64,000 bases of DNA from Cloeon dipterum (Eukaryota > Arthropoda > Insecta > Ephemeroptera > Baetidae): NCBI RefSeq assembly GCF_949628265.1, contig NC_088787.1, forward strand, positions 27,456,501-27,520,500, in the 5' to 3' direction. The notes below the pieces were generated by a model. That model saw nothing but the letters and a program-made list of their open reading frames with translations. It ran no database searches and was not told the origin of the DNA. How positions within the stretch are numbered: the stretch's first letter is position 1; the number at the start of each line of letters is the position of its first letter. The position numbers and the translations under genes were made by a program. Shown here one piece after another: positions 40,801 to 51,800 of this stretch.

Positions 40801-43800
40801 GTGGACGCCCAAGACCCGCGAGGCCTCACTCTCTTATTGAATGCAGTTGAAAGAGGTAAAACGTTAAAATAGTTTCATCCAGTTGCCAGTTTTCAACTTT
40901 TTTTTTAAACTATCATACAAACTCTAACGTATTTCAAAAATAATATGATCCATTAATCAGCATATAGACAGCATACGGACATTGGAAAATTTGTATTCCC
41001 CTCTAGAAATCCCGCTAATAGCTGAAAAAAATAACTGAAAATTTGTAAGCATAATCTTAACACATATTTGAAATTAGAGCATTTTAATTTTTATCGTAAT
41101 CTGTTTTGTGTCCTCAGTAAATAATCCCTTTTTAATCTTTGTATTATTATAACTTTTTTAAATGAATAATTGAAGAGGACAGCTATTCCGCCCTCTTCTT
41201 GCTGGAGCATGGTGCATCCCCATCGGCCACCACTCCAGACCTGGGTGACACAGCCATGCACATGATCGCAAACCAAAGCTGCTCTGCCAATCCGTTCCAA
41301 GATGAGGAAGACGGTGCACCGACCGCCAACGACATGATCCAAGTCGCTCGGAAAGTGCTTGAATACGGCCTTAATCCAAACATGCAAAACAACAAAGGAT
41401 AGTGAGTGAAACGGTGCCCAGAGCCAGCTACAGGGCGAGTTTTTCATTGTGCATTCGCGTGTTCCAGCTCTGCACTGCACCTCAGCATTTTGAACGACAA
41501 CGCAGCTCTCTTCGACATGCTGCTTGAATATCCCATGCTGGCCCTCGACGTGCCCACTCAAGACGGGCACACTGCTTTAAGGTACGCACTACTGAGAAAC
41601 AGCCTTGGGGAAGATGGACTTGCTTCAAGACTGCTCGCCAAAAAAGCGAACCCCAACCCGATGTACCCGGCCAGTGGAGACACTTTGCTCCACTTGTTGG
41701 CCAGAGAGAAGAAGGCCGACGCGGCCGTGTTTTTGTGTGACAAAGGTATATATATATATATAGAAAGCGCACCTGCTATCAGCTGTTATTTTGTTTGCTC
41801 TCTCAGGAGGGGATGTCTTGCGTACTAATAAAAGGGGTGAAACGGCCCTACACGTTGCCTGCGAAAATGGTCTGGCTGAGCTTGTGATGAAGCTCTTATA
41901 TGCAGGAGCCAACGTCAATCTACAGACTCTGCCTTCGACTGGCGGTCTGTCTGAGCACCGACAGACGCCTCTTCACTTAGCGATTCAAAACGGCTGTGAC
42001 GCAGTTATTGATGCCATATTAGCACATAAAGGTTTTTCATTGTTGTCATTATGTCGCTTTGGGTATCAAAATATTTTTAATCTCCTTCAGCTGAGGTACA
42101 AGATGCAGGCAAAACTGCTGACCTAAATCTGAAAAACTCTAGTGGTTTGACTCCACTTGCCCTGGCCCTGAGAACAGGAATGAAGCACAAGGTTGCTGAC
42201 CTCATAAGTGCAGGGGCAGACGTTAATGTTACCAACTCGGAAGGACTCACAATGCTCCACTCTGCAATCGAACAGGGAGATTCAGACGCAGCAGTTTTTC
42301 TCCTGGAACATGGTGCCAACATGTCTTGCAGGTGCTTTCTATTTATTATCTTGATTTTCAAAATCTTAGTTGAAATTAAGGAGACCTTCTAATTGGTTTT
42401 AGATTAAAATGGTCGGTTATTTTCCACTGCAATCTGTTTTTATTCTTTTTAAACAGCTAAACTTAAACGTCCCGTGCCAAAAAAATCCTTATAATTAATG
42501 CGTAATTGATAGCTAAATTTTTATCACATTGTAGAACACCAGATGGAAGAACGCCGTTGCAGTTGGCCATTGTGAATTCGTTGCCCATAGTCGTGGAATC
42601 TCTGTGCAAAAGGGGTGTTGACATGTCCGTGGTGGACAGCAAGGGCCGGTGTCCGTTGTGGGCCGCCCTGGAGGATGGAATGGAAGACATTGCCTCCACC
42701 CTCGTTAGGTACGCTTGCTTGCTGTAAATTACCCAAGATTCACCATTTTAACTAACATTCCTTAGGTTTGGAGTTGACACTGACTGCTGGAGTGCAGGGC
42801 CCGAAGGCTGCTTGCAAACTTTACTGCATAGGGCCATTGACGAGAATCTGACATCAATTGCTTGCTTCCTTGTCAGAAGGTTTGAAATTTTATTATCTGT
42901 AACTTTGATTAGGAATTTTTTTGCAGTGGATGTGAAATGAATGCGCCACGAAGACCTGGTCCCAATGGTGAAGGGGGTGATGAAGCAAGGGATGGACAAC
43001 ACCCCTTGCACATGGCGTGCACCTGGGGGCAAGAACAAGTTGTTCAGACGCTGATCGAACACAAAGCTCATGTGATTATTAAAAATATTGTTTTAACTGT
43101 TTTTATTTCATTAACTGTATGTTCGCTTGTCAATTTTGATATGGTGTAAATGTTAATTGAAAATAATTTTATCCTTCTTAAAGGTCAATGCAAAAGATTC
43201 TGATGGAAGAACTCCCTTGCACTTGGCAGTGTCAAACCAGAACTCTAAAATCACTTCCCTTCTTCTGTGCCATCCAGAGCTGGACCTCTCAGTACGAGAC
43301 AAGTCTGGCCTAACTCCGTTTGCGGCTGCTCTTACTTGCAGAAACAACAAGGCAGCGCAAGCAATCCTTGACCGACTGCCCTCTGCAGCAGAGCAGGTTT
43401 GATAAATCTGCAAACATTCCTTTATCTGATAGTTTTTTGTGAACCAATTTGGCAAACAGATGTTAAATGAAACAGAAATTATTGCTAAATTCCTTTTTAA
43501 AAAAATTCTTGACAGGAAAGGACAAGCAGAATTAAATGTTTGTTGCTAAAATGGCTTTCAGAATTTCTGGATTGTGATTTATTATTCTCTAATTTTTTAG
43601 TATGACAACAAAGGCCTCAATTTTCTTCACGTTGCCATCCAGCGAAACGACTTGGAGAGCGTGCTTTTCCTCCTTTCGATCAACGTCGACGCTAACTCCA
43701 AAGTTCGAGACAGCACCATGAGCACTGCACTTCACCTCGCCTGTTCAGTGGCAAGCCCTTGTATGGCTTTCTTTTCACTGATTTTGCCTCCAAATTTTTA

Positions 43801-45637
43801 ATGATTGTGTTCAGCTGCAACAGGCACCACTGAGGACTCTGCGCTGCTGGTTAGGAACCTGCTCTTAGCAGGCGCAAGGCCCAATGAGAGAAATTCGACC
43901 CGGCAAACACCTCTGCATATCGCTGCAGTTTCTGGCCACTCTTCAGCGGCTTCGGCCCTCCTGCAGAATGGCGCCGATCCAGATGCATCAGATGTTGACA
44001 ACAACAATCCATTGCACTTGGCAGTCAAATCGTCAAACCTTCCTGTAAGCAAATGCTGTGAATTTCATTAGTTTTGAAGGCAATCAGCCATTAAAAATGT
44101 ATTCTCATATTTTTACTTTTTTTAAATAGTTCGCATTAAAAGATGAGAAATTAGGGAGAAAATAATTCATGACAAACAATTGAGCCCCTAGAACGGGATT
44201 ACCAGCAGTTGTTTCTAAATTGTAGAGATCTCTCTAAAATAAGATTTTGATTAAAGCATTCAGCAAATAATGTGACTTGAAAAATACACCTTAATAAATA
44301 ATTGAATACTTAAAAATCTTAAATTTAAAAAGTAATAAAACAATGTAATAAATAATAATAACAAATTTGCAGGTTGCTAGAGTACTGCTGACAGAGTCCA
44401 CAATTGATGCAGAAGCCAAAAATCTGAGAGGTCAAAACCCGTTGCACGTTCTGGCGATTTATGGAAAGGACCAAGTCGCTTCATCAATCTGCGAACTATT
44501 CCTGGAGTGCATGCCTCAGTACCCCTTAGACGAGCCTGATTTGGAAGGAAACACAGGTAATTGTTCCCTTACATATTTGGACGAAATTTTATTTTTAATT
44601 TTATTGTAGCGCTCCTATGGGCATACATCAAGGGAAAAGCGAATCTATGCAGAACTTTGGTGAAATCTGGCTGTTGCGTGGGAATGATGAATAAAGAAGG
44701 AATCACTATTTTCAATTACCAAACGCCCACCAAGCAACTCCTGAGCAAGTGAGTGTAATATTGGAAACTCTAGACAAAATTATAAACCAAAAATTTCCAG
44801 ACTGCTGGACCTTCTCGGCAAAGAACCGCCTTGGGCTGAGGGAGACATGTGCCTTGAGTGTGGAAGCAAGTTTGGCATAACTATGAGAAAGCATCATTGG
44901 TGAGTACAGATTCTAACTATTCATGTTTTAAGTTGGAACTTACAGTAAATTTAAAGTTAACTTAAAGTTAATTTCGGGATCAATTTTAAAATGCAGACTA
45001 AGAAAGGAACTATTTTTGTTCAATATAACCACAAAATTGAAGGGGATAGACTCCTCAAAATCAATATGTGCTATCTCTAAATCACAACAAGCCCTAATTA
45101 AAGATACCAAAGTTCAACTAATTGAGAAAAAACTCATAGGTTTGTCATTTCAGGAATAAATCTGATAGATTCCGAAATTCTGGAAAAGTCTAATAAAACT
45201 TTGTTATCATAGTTTCTATTGAACAGATGAAATTATTCTTTGTGTTTTTTCACTATTACATAATTTTTGGCTGTTGTGAAATTCAGAAGTTCAATTGGAA
45301 GTTTTAATTTTTAATGTTCTATGGGCAATCACATGTTTTTTTAGCTTATTGATTCCACCATATTTAATTAAACTTGTCTTACATCTACGTTTTGTTGGGT
45401 CATTCCGAAACTCATTTGTGCATTTCTTTACATGTGTTGCTTCTTCTTCATTTTCTAAGCATGAAATAGACATAAAACTGATGGAAATATTTTTGGTTTG
45501 GCAGCCGCCACTGTGGACGCCTCCTGTGCTCCAAATGCTCCAGCTGTGACGTTCCCATTGTCAAATTTGGTTTAAACAAGCCAGTCCGCGTTTGTACAAC
45601 TTGCTTCCAAGTGCTTCAAAGCGGAGTTACAACCTAG
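19898..45637 (+). CDS. ANKFY1: ANKFY1 / Rabankyrin-5: BTB, ankyrin-repeat and FYVE protein
   Basis: Coding exons: 19898-20118, 20322-20434, 21629-21776, 22090-22213, 22266-22415, 40690-40855, 41176-41401, 41468-41745, 41807-42031, 42091-42331, 42535-42708, 42766-42879, 42927-43071, 43184-43396, 43601-43760, 43815-44044, 44373-44556, 44610-44748, 44801-44899, 45505-45637. All junctions keep frame; total 3483 bases, 1160 residues, close to the human protein (about 1170). Order: N-terminal coiled coil (residues about 15-50), BTB domain from SDLKILLSN (about 75-175), BACK-like segment, about 20 ankyrin repeats, and C-terminal FYVE zinc finger with RKHHCRHCG and RVC motifs, which binds PI3P. In mammals it is a Rab5 effector on early endosomes acting in macropinocytosis and endosomal trafficking; transfer of that role is by homology. 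A second Met at 19928 (MDSEVGKLQQH) aligns better with the human start and has a better context, so the protein may be 1150 residues. Confidence 0.93.
24849..24854 (-). terminator. Polyadenylation signal of the Ly6-like gene
   Basis: AATAAA on the minus strand about 255 bases past the stop codon at 25112-25110; nearest canonical hexamer downstream. Confidence 0.45.
25110..39626 (-). CDS. Ly6/uPAR (quiver/sleepless-like) three-finger protein, nested in ANKFY1
   Basis: Coding exons: 39626-39578, 26287-26099, 25408-25110; 537 bases, 178 residues, both junctions phase 1. Residues 1-26 form a signal peptide (MSATRFSQIATCIALT, then VVLGSTLTDA), and the mature protein starts IKCYHC, the typical N-terminal Cys pair of the Ly6 family. 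Further Cys residues follow in ACQRF, ECGNSTYC, QRECAP, EEGC and the terminal CYCSKNLCN, which fits a disulphide-rich three-finger fold ending in the family CxxxxxCN motif. A modestly hydrophobic C-terminus (AMAVIFVFNAM) could be a GPI-anchor signal but is weak and ends with basic residues. Insect relatives include quiver/sleepless, which regulates Shaker K+ channels, and septate-junction proteins such as boudin; which function applies here is unknown. The gene lies antisense in ANKFY1 intron 5, with a 13.3-kb first intron. Confidence 0.85.
26288..39577 (-). other. 13.3-kb intron 1 of the Ly6-like gene
   Basis: Donor GTAATT after the signal-peptide exon, acceptor GTTGCAG before the first Cys exon. 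The sequence has CpG-rich patches (for example 29577-29602 and around 31.4 kb). I found no coding exon: open frames of 100-160 codons (27141-27500, 31141-31548, 33313-33795) show no domain, signal peptide or splice context. It may contain regulatory DNA for either overlapping gene. Confidence 0.7.
41747..41761 (+). repeat. TA microsatellite abutting a splice donor
   Basis: The 61-base ANKFY1 intron at 41746-41806 begins with G followed by about seven TA units, so the donor GTATAT is itself part of the microsatellite. Length change here would alter an already minimal intron. Confidence 0.85.
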
Positions 45638-45997
45638 CTGATCCAAATCGAGCTTAACTCCATCAAGCAGGGAGGAGATATCAAAAGTTAGCTATCAGCA
45701 AGTTTCACAAACGAAACCTATTTTTGCGAAGGAAAATAACGTTCTCAAGTGATTCCAGTTTAAACTCTGTGATTATTTTGTATGGAATATTCGGTTGAAA
45801 TGGAAGTGAAGCTGCTTTCTGGGTCACATGCTAATAATTTTAAGAGCGAAAGTGGCCAAAGTTTTAATTTACATAAATATGATTGAATATATCCAGTTTA
45901 TTTTTATTGACCTCTATATACACACGCCCAGATAATTTGAAATGCGTATTTTGCATTATGTTACGAAAGAAAACTAAGATGTCCTTTAATATATGTT

Positions 45998-46003
45998 AAT
46001 AAA
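45998..46003 (+). terminator. Polyadenylation signal of ANKFY1
   Basis: AATAAA about 360 bases after the TAG at 45635-45637. Confidence 0.55.
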
Positions 46004-46389
46004 AACATCCAATTAATTTCAAAATTGAAATATTTTTCTCATACATAAAAAGAGGGCTTTTAAACAATGTGCTAATTTAACCGAGGAATATTTCTTGTTT
46101 ATGTAAACACGCTTATGATGATGAAATAATTCCAGCATGAGCAGACCTAATATTCGAAACAAAACAATGCCTATTATTCGTGGATCCAGTTGTGACACTT
46201 ATTTTTGTTTATTTTGCGTTACAAGTGTCGAAACTGGTGCTGAATTAACATCCATGCACGACAATTGATTCCGCCAGAAAAATGAGGAGCATTGTTAAAA
46301 TTGCATGAATTATTAAATTTCGTGAATATTTTATGCTTGGAAATTGAAATGCTCTATGTATTCATGATTGAATTCGATGTGGGCAATGT

Positions 46390-46395
46390 TTTATT
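46390..46395 (-). terminator. Polyadenylation signal of the serine dehydratase gene
   Basis: AATAAA only 16 bases after the TGA at 46414-46412, implying an unusually short 3' UTR if it is used. Confidence 0.55.
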
Positions 46396-46411
46396 ATGTA
46401 TAGAAGAGATT

Positions 46412-47711
46412 TCACTTCTCCTTGTAGGGAAAGTCGAGGTTGAACTTTTGCGCCCACTCTTGCAGCAGGGTGAGGGAAACTCCAGCCCCTCCGCAAACGA
46501 TGAGCACCACTGGTCCATTCGGGGCCTCTGGTAGTAGATCCTTTAGCATATCGAAGTAGACCACAGAAAGGGCTGCGCCACACGCCGGTTCCACCAAAAT
46601 TCTGTGGTCGTCTGAAATTTGTTGGTCAGCTGAAATCGGTGATAGAAAATACGTACTTACCGGCAAACCTAATGCAGCTCTGCACCACCTGTTTGTCAGT
46701 AACTACTAGCGGAATGACGTTGTGCTTAGGAAGCTGGTCAAACAGGGCCGGCAGAATCGTGTTCGATCCAAGTGTGACGGCGATGCTTTGGATTTTAGAT
46801 TCCGTAAATTCATGATGTCATTCTGAGAGCCTTAAATTACCTGGTGATTTTGTCCATTTCCACTGGTCTTCCTGCCTGCAACGCCCTACGAACACAGTCG
46901 GCACCTTCAGTTTCAACCGCCACGAGGGGCACGTCAGACCATCCGTGTCGGTTCATTCCATCTAGCAACCCCTTTACCAAACCTCCTCCTCCAATCGACG
47001 CAATGAAGCAGCCTGGCCGAACGCCTTTGCCCAACTGCTGCGCGACTTCATCCACTATTGTTGAATGGCCTTGCCTAAATTTGAAAGTTTTCAGCTCTTA
47101 TCATTTGCTTTTGGTTCATTTGGTTATTACTTTCAGACCATAAATTTTTCTCTTCCAAGTTCAATTTCATTAACTTCCTTGACTCAGTGGGGTGGCTTAC
47201 TAGGAAATATCTCATTTGATGACATTACCAGGTTTCTGGGTGGTTGAAAGGGTGGATGTAGGATTGCCCAGGTTTCTTCCCCTCCTCAAGAGCCCGTTCA
47301 TTAGCCATTTTGAAATCATCGCCAAACACGACGACGTCGGCACCGAGCTCAGTCAGCTTGTCGATGACCATTTTCGGCGTACTCTTGGGGATGAACACCG
47401 ACACCGGCACCCCCAGCGCCATGGCTGACCACGTGACCGCCAGGCCCGTGTTACCTCCGGAGGCGGTGATCAGTCTTTTGCAGCCCCTTTCCACCTCCTG
47501 CACAGATCGAATTTTGAACTGGTCCCCGTCATATTTTTTACTATTCATTTTTCACCTTTTGACTGTGGTAGCTGTTACCTCGGAGTTTGAACGCGCCGGA
47601 GGGTTGGTCATTCTCGCACTTGAGGTACAAGTCGTGGCCGATCAGCTTGCTCAGCTTCTTGCTCAAAACCAGCGGAGTTTCGATGAATATTGAGTTTCTT
47701 ATGTCAGACAT
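46412..47711 (-). CDS. SDS: L-serine dehydratase / L-threonine deaminase (PLP enzyme)
   Basis: Coding exons: 47711-47556, 47497-47229, 47074-46841, 46785-46661, 46611-46412; 984 bases, 327 residues, matching the mammalian enzyme (about 328). This fold-type II PLP enzyme deaminates L-serine to pyruvate and L-threonine to 2-oxobutyrate in the cytosol. Visible motifs: PSGAFKLRG with the Schiff-base Lys at residue 42, the asparagine loop ASGGNTG, the phosphate-binding glycine loop GGGGLVKG, the EPACGAALS segment and CGGAGVS near the C-terminus. For exon 1 I chose the GTGAAA donor after HSQK, giving a 58-base intron; the nearer GTAACA donor breaks the frame. The chosen form restores the exact spacing between PSGAFKLRG and the asparagine loop seen in human SDS. 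Serine racemase was considered, but the KITS and EPACGAALS context fits SDS/SDSL better. The gene is tail-to-tail with ANKFY1. Confidence 0.9.
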
Positions 47712-47742
47712 GGTGTGTTTTTGTTTAGCAACCGAAAAGCCA

Positions 47743-47773
47743 ACTGGCTGATGCCAAGGTCAATTCGCTTATA
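47743..47773 (-). promoter_or_regulatory. Possible core promoter of the serine dehydratase gene
   Basis: On the minus strand TATAAG sits at 47773-47768, with CCAGT about 28 bases downstream as a possible initiator (A at 47745). It is preceded by a GAGA-rich tract at about 47775-47797. The start codon lies a further 34 bases on. Inferred from motifs only. Confidence 0.4.
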
Positions 47774-47797
47774 CCTCTCTTTCTCTTTCTCTCATCT

Positions 47798-48592
47798 CAA
47801 TCTTATCTTCCTACTTGATGGGGTCCTTATGCGCTGAGTGAGGCAGCAGGCAGCGTCTCTGTTGCGTAAGACACGGCACATTGTGGCTATGCCTAATAGC
47901 TTGTCAACAGCTTGCGATTTTCGGACTGGATCTTTGGATTCTATTTTTTTTAATTTAAGTGTGAAACAATATGAAAAATCAAGCTAAATAAATTAAAATG
48001 GTTTTCAGAAATAATCAGCAATTTTTGTCAAAGAAAAGATTTTTAACTAAAAACCAATTGTGTTTTTTGGCGATGCTATAAAAGCTTTTTATTATTGCTT
48101 TTTTGGTTAGTTTTATTCTGATATTTTTTCAGGCACTGTAAATTTGGGTAGTTTAAATTTGGACACTTACAGAAAACCTTATTTGGGCAAGTTAAGGTAC
48201 ACCTTATTTAATTCTGAAAACCACTTAATGTCGTTAGTTCGATCTTTTAATAAATAATGTTGACTTTGCCAATTTGTGTTGGATGAGTTGGGCCGATTCA
48301 AACTTCACCGCCAACTTTTCAAATGCTAATCCAAAGTCAAGCAAAATAATTCTTTCTTTAATCATAATAGTCGTTTTTGCGGACCTGGTGAAACATTTTT
48401 CCCTGATCTAATTCGTTGTTTTAAATAAAACCCAGTAGTTTCCGTTTATTTCAGTGGTAGGTCACAAAATTCGTCTGAGCTTATGTGATTAACGTAAAAG
48501 TTCAGAAGTTTTTAAGTCTAAATATTTGAGAGGTTGGAGTTCAAACCAGTACAGAAAATTTTGTACTAAATACAAAATTTCCGCATCAAGAC
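47798..48592. other. Intergenic region between SDS and collagen genes
   Basis: AT-rich, no recognised gene. It separates the 5' end of the serine dehydratase gene from the 3' end of the collagen gene, both on the minus strand. Confidence 0.6.
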
Positions 48593-48598
48593 TTTATT
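48593..48598 (-). terminator. Polyadenylation signal of the collagen gene
   Basis: AATAAA on the minus strand about 255 bases past the TAG at 48856-48854. Confidence 0.5.
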
Positions 48599-48853
48599 TG
48601 AACCAAACATTCCTTAAATCAGTGATCTACACATTACATTTTTAATAACATCTTAAATGCTTTCTCCTGGCGTCAATTTTTCATAAAATCTAGAATTAAT
48701 TACTTTTAGGTAAAAAATGAACACTTTGAGAGTTGACTAAGATCTACACGCTACGCATTGCATCGTATTTGGCAGTGAATGGTCTGATTGTGAGGCGGCC
48801 GGCAGCCGCGACAGAAAAGAATATAATAAATGAAAAAAGAGTCCAATGGATCA

Positions 48854-51800
48854 CTAAGAGAAGCAGACGGAGCCGATTTCGATCCAGAAACTGGAGTCGT
48901 CGCCTCCGAGGTCTCTGGACGCCATGTCCACGAACGGCAGCCGCGTCGCCTTGTCCGTCTTGTACGAAATAATTGTCTGCTTCCACGTCCCATCTTTGAC
49001 CTGCAAAAGAGATAAACGAGTTCTTGTTACAACCGTGCTTGCGTCTTGCGTCAGAGCATTTTTAAGCGACCGGGCGAATTTGAGGACGCGGAACGTGAGC
49101 GGTATTGAAATGAGGCTCCCGCGCATTACCTTGCATTCGTCCTCGAGGACGTCGTAACGCAGCCTCTGGTTGCCCCTGGGCAGAATCTCGCCGTCGTTCC
49201 AGCCCAGCAGCTTGATGCCCTTGCGGTGCGTCTTCTTTTCTGCGTCGTAGTAGGCCACCGAGTTTTTGCAGTGGTACGTCAGGTTTTGCGAGGCAGATGA
49301 GCTGAGCAGTTGCAAGAAGCCGATCTGATTGCTGTCCGCCTTATAAGTCATCTGCATTTGAAAAGAGAGCGTGATTCGAGATTCAAGGCTGCACGCGGAG
49401 TCTGTATCATGTGTGTGTTTTGGGCAACGTGAGTTTGTTGTGACGCCTAAATTTAGCCCGCATTTGCGAGTATGGAAAGCGTGGGTGTGCATTAAATGCA
49501 GAGCTAACCTTCATTCCTTGCGACATGTCACCGAGCCACATCTCGGTCTCTTTGCCTTTGTAAGTTATCTCGGCTGACTTGGACGGGCTCGGGAAGATGC
49601 AGGTGGCACGCTCGCTCATATCGCAGTACACGAGGATCGCGTCTCGCAAGTCACCTTCGTTCGGGTCGACCCAGTATTGTCCTTTAAAAGAGAGAACCAA
49701 AATAAGTAATTCGCAAATTATATCACACAGGTCGAATGTAAGTCTCAGTTATGCGAGCAGAGACGTAAAAAATCGCTTTCGACGTATGACGCACACTCTT
49801 ATATATGAATCTCATCGACGAGGTGTCAGGAGTCACCTCCGTTGTCATTGCACGGGGATTTTATGCATGTAAAATTCATTTTTTAAACAATTTTAAGTGA
49901 TATGCGCGCGAAAAAGGACCTTCAGCATATCTGAGAGCATATAGTATCGTCTGGAAATTAAATCAATGCAAAACGAGATCCATGGGAGAATAAATTTTGC
50001 TATCATCTAAAATTATATAATCATATTCACCATTTATTGAATCAATGATTACTAAATAAAATAATCATATCGCTATTTATGTCATTTTACAACAGTGTTC
50101 ATAAACATATTATGGATATACGTTTTTGCTTTGACGTCGTGCGACGTTTCGACTGGGTCGCACGTATTTACTTTGGAGATATAAATAATGCTTGATTCCA
50201 AGTCAACCTTCAGCGTCGAATATTATATTGATTATATTACTTATGAATGCATTTTCTGAATGACATATAAATAACATTGTATAATGCCAAATAATATAAG
50301 GTGATATAAGGTGCTCTTGAGGGGTATTTTTAAATTGAAGGATTTCAAATATCTATAGTGATTATATTTTAGAAAAATACCATTTAGATTCTTCTTTATC
50401 AGACGCTCACAAGAACACAAGTTTTTTTGATAAATTCTCGAGACTCACGACTTTAATTTGAATAAAAGTTGTCGAGAATGACGACCAGATTTTTTGCTTG
50501 CAATAATAATTAAGGAAGCAATTATTATTATTATTATTATTATTTTACCTAAAAGAAAAAAACGGCGCAAATTTCACTCACCGCTCGGCTTATTTGGGTG
50601 CGCATTGGCTAAGTCTCGACACGTCCGCGCGGGTGCACTCTTGTCGCCGTCAGGTTGCTTAAACCTCTCGAAGGACTTCTTCAGCTGTTCAAACGCCTTG
50701 GTCACGAGTCTCTTCCTTTCGTCGTCGGAGATCTCTTTGCCAAATATCCTGACAGGTTCGTCTCCACTCGCTGAATCAGGTCCCTTAAGCACCATCAGGT
50801 TTAGCCCCTCGATCGAGAATTATTTATCTAAATTCGCTTTTACCTTCGATTGACTGACTTGGCTCTGCGATGACAGAAGGGCGGCCACGGTGGCTGCGTC
50901 GTATCCAAAGGACTCGCCTGGTGGACCAGGAGGGCCCGGAGATCCCATTTCACCCCGCGGACCGGGCCTACCTTCCTCGCCTTGAGAACCTCGTGGACCA
51001 GGAGGACCTATCAGGCCCTGCGGCCCTTGGCTGCCGTCGCGACCTGGACTTCCTCGAGTTCCAGGTTCGCCGTCCTTTCCAGCGGGACCTTCAAATATGT
51101 ATTAATTAAAGGTCATTTAAAACAACCGCTACTAAGTCACGTACCTGGTGGACCTGTCATTCCTTTTTCGCCTGGTGCGCCCTGAAAGTTTGCAAACGCG
51201 CGTTCATATCACCGCAAAGACTTGTGGATTCCATGCGCATGCAGTTATCAGAGAATTTCGTCATGCAGTCACGTACTGCCGCGCCAGGTGGGCCCTGAAG
51301 ACCCAACAGTCCTCTGTGACCTTTGGCACCCTTGGGACCAGCCTCTCCCGACTCTCCCTTAACTCCTTCCAGTCCTGGTGCACCTGGCTTTCCTCGCGGA
51401 CCGATTTGTCCGTCGACGCCCTGAGGACCTGTCTCGCCCTTTTGGCCCCTTTCACCTGTAGGGCCTGACGGACCTGGCAGGCCTGCTGGACCCTAAAATT
51501 CGATTATGTAAGTCTCTTGGCTCGGCAACCTACACGCTTGGTCTCACCGGCAAGCCAACCGGACCCTGAGGTCCAGCTTGGCCAGGAGTGCCGATCGGCC
51601 CTTTGTCGCCGTTTCGTCCTGCTATGCCCGGAGGTCCTGGCTTTCCTGACGGACCCTCGGCACCAGGCTCTCCATTTAGACCTGACATCGCATTTTTTAA
51701 CTTCTAATCTTTTTAATTAAGCAGGGTAAGTACCTGGAACACCTGGCGGGCCAACGAGACCTGGAGAACCAGTCTGGCCTTCTTTCCCTTGCTTTCCTTG

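Larger units (their letters stand above)
45638..46411. other. ANKFY1 3' UTR and convergent intergenic DNA
   Basis: AT-rich, no recognised exon. It holds the ANKFY1 poly(A) signal at 45998 and, on the other strand, that of the serine dehydratase gene at 46395-46390. The two transcripts should end within about 400 bases of each other. Confidence 0.65.

Noticed and set aside
48854..49492. 212-codon open frame at the collagen 3' end
   Set aside because: It joins two real COLFI exons by reading through the intron at 49129-49001. Splicing at GTAATG and TTGCAG gives the family sequence DECK then VKDGTW.
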